Part shown: positions 1 through 5,177 of the stretch, one piece after another | Position numbering within the stretch: the stretch's first letter is position 1 | Layout of the letters: every line of letters starts with the position of its first letter | NCBI GenBank assembly: GCA_023259875.1 | Contig: JALRFL010000105.1 | Location: forward strand, 1-5,177 | Direction: 5' to 3' | Origin: Alphaproteobacteria bacterium | Lineage (GTDB): Bacteria; Pseudomonadota; Alphaproteobacteria; Puniceispirillales; UBA1172 | DNA length: 5,177 nt | Made by a program: the position numbers and the translations under genes | The notes under the pieces: model-generated | What the model saw: the letters and a program-made list of their open reading frames with translations, nothing else | Database searches by the model: none | What the model was told of the DNA's origin: nothing

Positions 1-2
1 TG

Positions 3-71
3 GACGTGCTGATCTCGGCCCCGCAGAAGGGCTGGTCCGCCTCGCCCGCCGCGGGGCTCTACCTTCCTTGA
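3..71 (+). CDS. 3' scrap of a class V (alanine/serine-glyoxylate type) aminotransferase, chimeric
   Basis: The + strand frame beginning at base 3 reads 22 residues and then a TGA at 69-71. The residues include SAPQKGWSASP, which I recognise as the PLP-lysine region of class V aminotransferases of the alanine-glyoxylate/serine-glyoxylate type. The lysine of QKGW would be the Schiff-base residue. In that family the chain normally runs on for more than 100 residues, so the stop after LYLP is not a natural C-terminus. Bases 1-60 are 45/60 G+C, far above the rest of the window, and the resemblance stops at about base 60, where composition drops. I infer a fragment from another, GC-rich genome joined to this contig, not a functional gene. 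The family call rests on a very short peptide and is moderate. Confidence 0.5.
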   Translation, partial: DVLISAPQKGWSASPAAGLYLP

Positions 72-424
72 TGTAGCAGCAGATTACCCTGACATCTATG
101 ACATCGTTGAAGAGCGCAGAGATGAGTTGATGGGGCTTGAAGATGATGACTGGCGGCGTGTTCTTCGGAAATGACCCGAAGATCAGGGGCTAGTGCCGCT
201 AAGGCTGGCAGAATCATGGCTTCAGCGCGCGCATCGGCAAGGGTCACTGGACTGCCATCTGATTTTTCTTTGGCGGCCACCCCTTGATAATGATCATCAG
301 ATTTGCTGGCCTCTTTCACTGCCATGATCGCCTCACCTGCCGCATCCATGATAGGGATTAAGGCTTCGGCCAGCTTTGCCAATCGCAGAGGATCAGCGAT
401 ATGCTCAATGGTGAACGCGGTCAT
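59..424 (-). CDS. cysQ: CysQ/inositol-monophosphatase family phosphatase, N-terminal part only (broken)
   Basis: The family removes phosphate in a Mg2+-dependent reaction; CysQ itself converts 3'-phosphoadenosine 5'-phosphate to AMP in sulfur metabolism in the cytoplasm. From the ATG at 424-422 the protein begins MTAFTIEHIADP. It shows the CysQ-type block KSDGSPVTLADARAE at residues 54-68 and the VISEE motif at 84-88, whose glutamate is a metal ligand. Family resemblance continues to about residue 101 (base 122). The expected WLVDPLDGTKEF core is absent; the frame runs on through unrelated sequence to a TAG at 61-59. A normal protein would be about 250-270 residues, so roughly 60% is missing. 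The ATG overlaps the stop of the upstream gene as ATGA, which I prefer to an ATG at 466 that would overlap by 46 bases; neither has a strong ribosome binding site. The break coincides with a probable chimeric junction, so the gene is likely intact in the organism. A sugar-phosphate phosphatase of the same fold is the alternative. Confidence 0.75.
   Translation of the reverse strand: MTAFTIEHIADPLRLAKLAEALIPIMDAAGEAIMAVKEASKSDDHYQGVAAKEKSDGSPVTLADARAEAMILPALAALAPDLRVISEEHAASHHLQAPSTHLCALQRCHRCQGNLLLHQGR
61..121. other. Unassigned bridge segment between two apparent junctions
   Basis: This 60-base stretch (28/60 G+C) matches neither the aminotransferase scrap on its left nor the CysQ-like gene on its right. 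On the + strand, a frame open from 13 to the TGA ending at 174 gives a plausible-looking peptide here with DYPDIYDIVEERRDE. On the minus strand none of the three frames gives the LVDPLDGT-type motif that a CysQ protein should show next. I do not recognise the + strand peptide. It may be a third source fragment, or noise at a contig end. Confidence 0.3.
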
Positions 425-1596
425 GATGGGGTTTCGCTGATATGATATTGTGATCGCGCCAACCATTCGGGGTGAATAGCAATGCCCCAGCCTGGCGCAT
501 CTGTGACCGTCACCTTGCCGTTGTTCACTTGATAGGGGTCATGAACAAACAGATCATATTGCCATGGGTAATATTCTGGGCCTTCGATAGAAAACTCCAG
601 ATATTTTCCGGCCTGTGGCAAGGCTCGCATCAGATGCATGGTGAACAGCGTGACCAAGGATAAATTCGCACAATGCGGAGTAACAGGCAGATTCGCCTTA
701 GCCGCCATATTGGCCACCTGCATGGTGCGGCAAATGCCGCCAAGATACATGATATCAGGTTGCACAATATCAACCACTGGCTTGCCAATAATGCGCCGCC
801 ATTGGCGCAGGTCAAAATCTTGCTCGCCGCCAGTCACCGCGATATTCAGCGCATTAGTCACCTCAGCCGTTTGCTCAAGCTCCCAATAAGGACAGGGTTC
901 TTCGAAATGCTCGTAGCCATGGTCTTCTAAGAGATGCCCTATGGCAATAGCGCGCGCTGGGGTAAAGCCAGAATTGGCATCAATCAAGAGACTGGCCTGA
1001 TCACCCATGGCTTTACGAATATAAGGGATAATGGCCTCACTCCGCCCCGGCCATTCATCCCGATCATTTCCACATTCTGCCCCACAGCGCACTTTGAACG
1101 CATCAAAGCCCCATTCCCCCTGAAGCCTTAACAATCGCTCGGCTTCATCTTCGGGGGTAATGTCGCGGCGCATAGATGAAGCATAGGCCCTTAACTCCCC
1201 CGCCTGACCACCAAGCAATTCAGCAACAGGCTTGCCAGCCATCTTGCCGCGCAAATCCCAAACCGCCGTATCAAACCCAGCCAAGGCTCGACAAAGGTAA
1301 GTGCCGGGAAATTTATGTTCTCTTAAAGGGATGAGTTCCACCAGCTGTTCTAAGGCGTCCACCCCCCGGCCAAGCACCCATGGGGCAATCTGACGATGCA
1401 GAACCTGACAGGTGATATCACTGTTATAAGTGGAAACTTGCCCCCATCCCTCTTGCCCATCTTCGGTGGTCACGCGAACAAATCCAATCAGCGGCGTCGT
1501 GAAAGTTTCAAGCCGCGTGATCCGAGGTCCGACATCGTTTTCACCAGCCTCATAATAATCCACCATTGCACCAGAAGCGGTATAAAGCCCAGTCAT
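421..1596 (-). CDS. Mandelate racemase/muconate lactonizing enzyme family protein (probable acid-sugar dehydratase)
   Basis: A 391-residue cytoplasmic enolase-superfamily enzyme. Members abstract the proton alpha to a carboxylate, with Mg2+ stabilising the enolate; most relatives with this layout dehydrate sugar acids or racemise hydroxy acids. An N-terminal capping domain (about residues 24-130, including VTTEDGQEGWGQ) precedes a TIM barrel. Metal ligands read as D206 (IDANSG), E232 (FEEP) and E258 (GGEQ), and the Asp-His dyad as D281 (QPD) and H308 (TPHCAN). The spacings 26, 26, 23 and 27 equal those of mandelate racemase D195/E221/E247/D270/H297. The other side of the active site is K168-V-R170 in place of the classical K-x-K. 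E334 (LEFSIE) may be the electrophilic acid. The ATG overlaps the dehydrogenase stop by four bases and has GAGGA six bases upstream. About 20 residues precede the first barrel-cap strand, slightly long for the family. Family call is sure; the substrate is unknown. Confidence 0.93.
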   Translation of the reverse strand: MTGLYTASGAMVDYYEAGENDVGPRITRLETFTTPLIGFVRVTTEDGQEGWGQVSTYNSDITCQVLHRQIAPWVLGRGVDALEQLVELIPLREHKFPGTYLCRALAGFDTAVWDLRGKMAGKPVAELLGGQAGELRAYASSMRRDITPEDEAERLLRLQGEWGFDAFKVRCGAECGNDRDEWPGRSEAIIPYIRKAMGDQASLLIDANSGFTPARAIAIGHLLEDHGYEHFEEPCPYWELEQTAEVTNALNIAVTGGEQDFDLRQWRRIIGKPVVDIVQPDIMYLGGICRTMQVANMAAKANLPVTPHCANLSLVTLFTMHLMRALPQAGKYLEFSIEGPEYYPWQYDLFVHDPYQVNNGKVTVTDAPGWGIAIHPEWLARSQYHISETPS

Positions 1597-3206
1597 ATTC
1601 TGTCCTCACGGATGATATCCGCCGCTCGCCAAGCCAGCATCATTGTTGGCGCGTTGGTATTGGCTGAGGTAATATTTGGAAACACAGAGGCATCAACCAC
1701 CCTTAACCCATCTATGCCAAAGACCCGTAATTTCTGATCTACCACGGCGGTGTTGGCATTTCGTCCCATTCGGCAAGTTCCCACCGGATGAAAAACCGTG
1801 CCTGATCTTTGGCGAAAATCCTCTAGGATATCGTTATCACTCATGCTGGTAATATCGCTTACGAATGGCGTATCTATCAAGGCTTTCAAGCTGTTAGTCA
1901 GGGCAAAATCACGGCATAACTTGCCTCCGGCGATCACGCTCTGGCAGTCTTCGTTGGTGGTCAAGTAACGCGGGGTAATCACAGGCTGATCCGCCGCATC
2001 CAGAGACCGAATATGAATATGCCCTCGGCTCGTGGGGCGCGCCGGATTAAACCCGATAATAAACCCCGGAAACGGGTCTGTGTTGACAATGCTGCGCGTG
2101 CCAGATGGGGTCGTGGTATAGGTAACAGGGTTAAAATAAAGCTGTTGGTCTGGCAACCTTAGGCTTGGGTCACTACGGAAATAGCCCCCACATTGATTGA
2201 CCGACAAGGCCAGTGGCCCACGCCGAGTAAAGGCATATTGAAACGCAGCCCTTATGCGCCCCGGCCAATGATGCAGAATGTTATTCAGGGTTGGCTCAGT
2301 CGCCTTAAAATAATAATTCACCCCGATATGGTCTTGCAAATGCGCCCCGACATTAGGATTATCCACCACCGTGGTGATGCCAAGCTGGGATAAGCGTTTG
2401 CCATCGCCAATACCTGAGCGTTCTAAAATCGCGGGGGAGGCCACTGCCCCTGCGGCAAGAATAATCTCTGCGTTTGCGGCAACCTTATGCGCTTTTCCAC
2501 GCCAGAAATAAGACACCGCCTCAGCACGGCCATCCCGAATATGAAGGCGATCAACTAACGCATGAGGGCGAAGCGTAATGTGACCGCGCCGCAATGCTGG
2601 TTTCAGAAACGCCCGAGATGAGGCGTTGCGCCGTCCGCCAAGGGTGTTAATGCGATAGATGCTAGCGCCGGCAAACGGGGACTGATTGTAATCCTCTTGC
2701 CGCGAAATACCCAATTCATTCGCCGCGTTAAAGAAATGCCGGTTTGCTGGATGAATCTGATCAGAAACATCTTGAACCGTCATTGGGCCGTTGCCTGATT
2801 TCTGTCCATTTGGTGCAATTTGAGTTTCCATCGCCTGATAGGTTTTCTCAACCTGATCCCAGCCCCAGCCATCAGCACCAGCCGCCACCCAATCATCAAA
2901 ATCATGAGGCAGACCACGAGCATAAACCATGGCATTAATCGCACCTGACCCCCCCACAACCTTACCCCTAGGCCAATAGCTAACCCGATCATTCAGCCCT
3001 GCTTCGGGTTCGCTTTCAAACATCCAATTGACACCGCGATGATAAAAAGTCTTGCCGTAACCGATAGGCAGATGCAACCACGGGGAGCGATCAGGGCCGC
3101 CAGCCTCAAGCACAAGAATATTTTTTCGTTTATCCTCAGCCAAACGCCCTGCCAGCACACATCCTGCTGATCCAGCGCCAATAATCACCGTATCAAATAC
3201 TTCCAT
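1593..3206 (-). CDS. GMC-family FAD-dependent alcohol dehydrogenase (choline dehydrogenase-like)
   Basis: A 537-residue flavoprotein of the glucose-methanol-choline oxidoreductase family, which oxidises a primary or secondary alcohol to the carbonyl. Relatives include choline dehydrogenase BetA and alcohol dehydrogenase AlkJ, many of them membrane-associated and feeding the respiratory chain. Counting from the ATG, the N-terminal Rossmann motif GAGSAG is at 10-15 with the ribose-binding E34 (LEAGG). GMC signature 1 (PRGKVVGGSGAINAM) begins at 79 and signature 2 (GAVASPAILERSGIG) spans 253-267. The catalytic pair is probably H473 in FHPVGTCRMG and N518 in NTNAP. Length is normal for the family, with no signal peptide or membrane segment visible. 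I chose the ATG at 3206-3204 because AGAG lies seven bases upstream; the TTG directly before it is a weaker choice. It is first in a minus-strand operon and ends overlapping the next gene by ATGA. The neighbouring acid-sugar-type enzyme argues for a sugar or polyol substrate over choline, but this is inference. Confidence 0.94.
   Translation of the reverse strand: MEVFDTVIIGAGSAGCVLAGRLAEDKRKNILVLEAGGPDRSPWLHLPIGYGKTFYHRGVNWMFESEPEAGLNDRVSYWPRGKVVGGSGAINAMVYARGLPHDFDDWVAAGADGWGWDQVEKTYQAMETQIAPNGQKSGNGPMTVQDVSDQIHPANRHFFNAANELGISRQEDYNQSPFAGASIYRINTLGGRRNASSRAFLKPALRRGHITLRPHALVDRLHIRDGRAEAVSYFWRGKAHKVAANAEIILAAGAVASPAILERSGIGDGKRLSQLGITTVVDNPNVGAHLQDHIGVNYYFKATEPTLNNILHHWPGRIRAAFQYAFTRRGPLALSVNQCGGYFRSDPSLRLPDQQLYFNPVTYTTTPSGTRSIVNTDPFPGFIIGFNPARPTSRGHIHIRSLDAADQPVITPRYLTTNEDCQSVIAGGKLCRDFALTNSLKALIDTPFVSDITSMSDNDILEDFRQRSGTVFHPVGTCRMGRNANTAVVDQKLRVFGIDGLRVVDASVFPNITSANTNAPTMMLAWRAADIIREDRI
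1603..1607 (-). promoter_or_regulatory. Shine-Dalgarno site of the enolase-superfamily gene
   Basis: GAGGA on the minus strand lies six bases before the ATG at 1596-1594, inside the end of the dehydrogenase gene. It is the best ribosome binding site in the operon and supports this ATG, which overlaps the preceding stop as ATGA. The arrangement suggests translational coupling with some independent initiation. Confidence 0.7.
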
Positions 3207-3213
3207 CAACGCA

Positions 3214-3217
3214 CTCT
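3214..3217 (-). promoter_or_regulatory. Ribosome binding site deciding the dehydrogenase start
   Basis: AGAG on the minus strand lies seven bases before the ATG at 3206-3204 but only four before the adjacent TTG at 3209-3207. The spacing favours ATG as the start of the GMC dehydrogenase. The match to the anti-Shine-Dalgarno sequence is short, so the call is modest. Confidence 0.45.
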
Positions 3218-3259
3218 GCTAGGTCTTATCATTGATCACTCATATGTTCAGGCGATATT

Positions 3260-3276
3260 CTCTTTATCACAAAGAG
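3260..3276. promoter_or_regulatory. Perfect dyad CTCTTT-N5-AAAGAG, possible operator
   Basis: A perfect 6-base inverted repeat with a 5-base centre (ATCAC) lies 54-70 bases upstream of the dehydrogenase ATG. If the minus-strand promoter proposed at 3304-3331 is right, it lies in the early transcribed leader, a position where a repressor could block transcription. It could instead form a small RNA hairpin. No T-run follows on either strand, so it is not a terminator. A dyad this short can arise by chance. Confidence 0.35.
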
Positions 3277-3278
3277 CC

Positions 3279-3290
3279 GTTTGAACAAAC
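3279..3290. promoter_or_regulatory. Perfect dyad GTTTG-AA-CAAAC, possible operator
   Basis: A perfect 5-base inverted repeat around a central AA lies two bases from the dyad at 3260-3276. The pair forms a compact cluster between the candidate operon promoter and the dehydrogenase gene. Which regulator family would use it cannot be told, and chance occurrence is possible. Confidence 0.3.
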
Positions 3291-3303
3291 GCGCTAAACT
3301 GTA

Positions 3304-3331
3304 AGCATAATTTGATCCTTTCCGCAATCAA
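3304..3331 (-). promoter_or_regulatory. Candidate promoter of the minus-strand catabolic operon
   Basis: On the minus strand, TTGATT (3331-3326) and TATGCT (3309-3304) are separated by 16 bases, each matching the sigma-70 consensus at four of six positions. Transcription would begin near 3297 and give a leader of about 90 bases before the dehydrogenase ATG. The dyad at 3310-3333 lies across the -35 box and spacer, as expected for an operator. The boxes are weak and this remains a guess from spacing and position. Confidence 0.3.
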
Positions 3332-3333
3332 AT
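3310..3333. promoter_or_regulatory. Perfect dyad ATTTGAT-N10-ATCAAAT, candidate operator
   Basis: Arms at 3310-3316 and 3327-3333 are perfect 7-base inverted repeats separated by 10 bases, so the arm centres are 17 bases apart, about one and a half helical turns. The site overlaps the candidate minus-strand promoter. The strongest of three dyads in this intergenic region, it is a reasonable binding site for a dimeric regulator, but no regulator gene is visible in the window to pair it with. Confidence 0.4.
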
Positions 3334-3359
3334 GCGAGAGGCAAATCACCAGCCACGCA

Positions 3360-3388
3360 TTGACAAATTCCCCAGAAAGGCGCATGAG
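3360..3388 (+). promoter_or_regulatory. Candidate promoter of the helicase gene
   Basis: A perfect TTGACA -35 box at 3360-3365 is followed after 17 bases by CATGAG (3383-3388), a poor -10 match of three of six positions. Many alphaproteobacterial promoters keep the -35 box better than the -10. The leader would be about 65 bases. The -35 is clear and the -10 is doubtful. Confidence 0.4.
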
Positions 3389-3461
3389 AAGCCAGTGTTA
3401 TGGTGCCAGAGTCGGTTGATCCATGACCAAGCGACAGCCAAAGAGCTAGAAATTAGAATCC

Positions 3462-5177
3462 ATGACCCCTTCTTTATCCGCCTCTGCCAACCCTTCGCCC
3501 GAAGGTGGTGAGCCTTTATCCAACGCGGCCACGATTGATCTCTTTACCGGTTTTGATCTGGATGAAATGCTAATGGAGGCGCTTACGCGCGAAGGTTTAA
3601 CAACACCAACACCTATTCAATCCATGGCCATTCCAGTGCTGTTGCAAGGCCGTGATCTGGTCGGGCTAGCCCAAACCGGAACAGGTAAGACCGCGGCATT
3701 CCTGTTGCCGTTATTGACCCATTTGAACAGGGGTGAACCAACCCGGCCGGGGGGCGCGCCTCGGGCTTTGATCCTTGCCCCTACTCGTGAATTGGCCATA
3801 CAGATCAAAGAAAACATACGCAAACTGGCCGCAGATATGAATCTGCGTCATATGACGGTGTTTGGCGGCGCACGTTATGATGAACAAATCCGCGGCCTTA
3901 ACAAAGGTGCAGATATTGTTGTGGCCACCCCTGGTCGGCTTGAAGATTTGGTCAAGCGCGGCGTGTTTCGGTTCGATAACATTAGTCATTTTATCCTTGA
4001 TGAAGCCGATCATATGCTTGATTTAGGGTTTTATCCGGCGATTAAGCGGATATCCGCCGCGTTGCCGCGCCCACGCCAAACCATGCTGTTTTCTGCAACA
4101 ATGCCACCTGAAATTCGCAAACTTACCGCAGAGTTTCTGACTGATCCTGTGGAAATCAAAGCCCCACAAAGCGGAAATATTGCCGAGAAAATTAATCAGC
4201 GTGTCATTCTTATGCCAGAAGGCGTCAAGCGTGAGGCCTTAACCGCGCTATTGGATGAAAGACCAGATCAACAAGTGCTGGTGTTTATTCGCACCAAACG
4301 CAGAGCGGATACCTTAGCCAAGGCAATGGCGCGGCAAGGGTATGCTATTGATGCCCTGCATGGGGATATGAACCAACGCTTGCGCCAGAAAGTGTTAAAT
4401 AAGTTTCGCCGCGGCGAATTAAAGGCCTTGATTGCCACCGATGTGGCGGCAAGAGGGATCGATGTTGCTGGTATTGGGCTGGTTGTGAATTTTGATCTGA
4501 CCGACACGCCAGAGGCCTATGTTCACCGTATCGGAAGAACAGGCCGCGCCGGACTAGCCGGATTGGCGGTGTCATTCTGTGCCCCTGATGATGAGCGTAA
4601 ATTGCGCCCTATTATGGGGGTGGCAGGTGGCCGGTTGATCATCACCGATGCCAATGGGCAATTGATCGCTGATCTTCCCTCACCTTCACGCGGCAACCGC
4701 CTAGGGGGTCGCGGTGGAAAAGGCATGGGTCGAGGACGCCCACCGAAACGGGCAAGAGACCAAGGCGCGCCTCGCGGCGAAAAAAGCCGGTCTGACAAAC
4801 CTCGTTCGGGCTGGTCAAAATCAGATAAGCCAAGATCCTATAAGCCATGGGAAGACGCATCCAATGATGGCGATAGCCAAAAGCCTAGTGTTCGCGTCAA
4901 ACCCAAGCCAAAACCAAAATCTATGCCAAAACATGGTGCAAAACCAAAATCAAAAACCGATGCACGCGGCAAGCCTGAGCCTACACATAAAGCCAAGTTT
5001 CAAAAGAACGCCAAGCCTAGCAAACGCCCCTATTCGGAAGCCAAGTCCGGTGACAAAAGAGAGCATGGCAAGCCCGATTGGGCAAAACCTAAGGCGGCTA
5101 AATCTGGCAAAACCAAAACATATGCCAACCCCGGCGGCAAGCCAAAATCAGGAAAAGGAAAAGCCAAAGCCGGCAAG
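3462..5177 (+). CDS. RhlE-like DEAD-box ATP-dependent RNA helicase, 3' end outside window
   Basis: An ATP-driven RNA-unwinding enzyme of the cytoplasm; RhlE-type proteins act in ribosome assembly, RNA decay and cold adaptation. The frame is open for 572 codons to the last base, with no stop. Motifs in order: Q-motif with F28 and Q53, Walker A AQTGTGKT (70-77), PTREL (107-111), GG (135-136), TPGR (156-159), DEAD (180-183), SAT (211-213), VFIRTK (274-279), ATDVAARGID (325-334) and HRIGRTGR (355-362). The core is therefore complete and presumably active. Wording such as FDNISHFILDEADHMLDLGF fits RhlE better than DeaD, SrmB or RhlB. After about residue 407 comes an RGG-like patch, then a disordered Lys/Pro/Gly tail of at least 165 residues, likely for RNA binding. 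The ATG is the first after an in-frame TAG at 3447-3449; its Shine-Dalgarno match is weak. An unusual 27-residue Ser/Pro-rich stretch precedes the Q-motif, so a later start (M36) is unlikely because it would cut the Q-motif. It is transcribed away from the catabolic operon and functionally unrelated to it. Confidence 0.95.
   Translation, partial: MTPSLSASANPSPEGGEPLSNAATIDLFTGFDLDEMLMEALTREGLTTPTPIQSMAIPVLLQGRDLVGLAQTGTGKTAAFLLPLLTHLNRGEPTRPGGAPRALILAPTRELAIQIKENIRKLAADMNLRHMTVFGGARYDEQIRGLNKGADIVVATPGRLEDLVKRGVFRFDNISHFILDEADHMLDLGFYPAIKRISAALPRPRQTMLFSATMPPEIRKLTAEFLTDPVEIKAPQSGNIAEKINQRVILMPEGVKREALTALLDERPDQQVLVFIRTKRRADTLAKAMARQGYAIDALHGDMNQRLRQKVLNKFRRGELKALIATDVAARGIDVAGIGLVVNFDLTDTPEAYVHRIGRTGRAGLAGLAVSFCAPDDERKLRPIMGVAGGRLIITDANGQLIADLPSPSRGNRLGGRGGKGMGRGRPPKRARDQGAPRGEKSRSDKPRSGWSKSDKPRSYKPWEDASNDGDSQKPSVRVKPKPKPKSMPKHGAKPKSKTDARGKPEPTHKAKFQKNAKPSKRPYSEAKSGDKREHGKPDWAKPKAAKSGKTKTYANPGGKPKSGKGKAKAGK
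4910..4951 (+). repeat. 12-base direct repeat within the helicase tail
   Basis: AAAACCAAAATC occurs at 4910-4921 and again at 4940-4951, exactly 30 bases apart and so in the same reading frame. It encodes a repeated KPK-S unit in the Lys/Pro-rich tail. A nearby protein-level repeat, SDKPRS at residues 444-449 and 454-459, has a 10-residue period. These suggest that the tail grew by local duplication. Confidence 0.5.

Noticed and set aside
1..71. A genuine native aminotransferase gene ending at the TGA at 69-71
   Set aside because: The family chain should continue for well over 100 residues after the PLP lysine, and base composition shifts sharply at about 60, so the stop is an accident of the junction.
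425..466. Upstream ATG at 466 for the CysQ-like gene
   Set aside because: It would add 14 residues overlapping the previous gene by 46 bases and has no ribosome binding site. The ATGA start at 424 matches the overlap style of the operon.
1396..1737. A 113-codon + strand ORF opposite the junction of the two catabolic genes
   Set aside because: It lies antisense across two well-supported genes and has no recognisable family; its openness is a by-product of codon use on the other strand.
3207..3209. TTG start for the GMC dehydrogenase
   Set aside because: An ATG follows immediately, and the AGAG site is better spaced from the ATG (seven bases) than from the TTG (four bases).
3260..3276. The CTCTTT/AAAGAG hairpin as a transcription terminator
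   Set aside because: The stem is only six A/T-rich base pairs without a following T-run, and it lies upstream of a gene start between divergent genes, not after a gene.
3332..3511. A 59-codon + strand ORF (ATG at 3332, TGA at 3509-3511) spanning the intergenic region and the helicase start
   Set aside because: It overlaps the helicase N-terminus in another frame, has no clear ribosome binding site, would start upstream of the helicase promoter candidate, and its peptide resembles nothing I know.
4523..4860. Arg/Pro-rich minus-strand ORFs opposite the helicase C-terminal part
   Set aside because: They are the complement of Gly/Arg/Lys codons in the helicase, with no independent motif or start signal.

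Overview
This looks like a piece of an alphaproteobacterial chromosome of roughly even base composition, probably a metagenomic contig. The style of the DEAD-box helicase and the catabolic genes fits marine Alphaproteobacteria such as SAR116, but that placement is an inference and no lineage marker is present.

Left edge (1 to about 121): this stretch does not match what follows. Bases 1-60 are about 75% G+C and encode, on the + strand, a short piece resembling the PLP-lysine region of a class V aminotransferase. Bases 61 to about 121 are about 47% G+C and fit neither neighbour. The minus-strand CysQ-like gene loses its family resemblance at about 121, just before the catalytic core motif. The simplest reading is an assembly or library chimera at the contig end, not a real gene fusion.

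Minus-strand block (59-3206): three genes are read right to left, each overlapping the next by four bases (ATGA). They are a GMC-family FAD-dependent alcohol dehydrogenase (3206 to 1593), an enolase-superfamily (mandelate racemase group) protein (1596 to 421), and the N-terminal part of a CysQ/inositol-monophosphatase-family phosphatase (start at 424). The first two make sense together as a small catabolic module: oxidation of an alcohol or sugar, then dehydration or racemisation of the resulting hydroxy acid. The substrate cannot be read from the sequence.

Divergent control region (3207-3461): 255 bases separate the dehydrogenase start from the helicase start. They hold a candidate promoter in each direction and three short perfect dyads near the operon promoter, which are possible operators.

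Plus-strand gene (3462 to the window end): a RhlE-like DEAD-box RNA helicase with all motifs intact and a long, very basic Lys/Pro/Gly-rich tail. It is still open at base 5177, so its 3' end lies outside the window. No RNA genes, CRISPR arrays, insertion sequences or terminators were seen, and I found no convincing evidence of a wholly new system.
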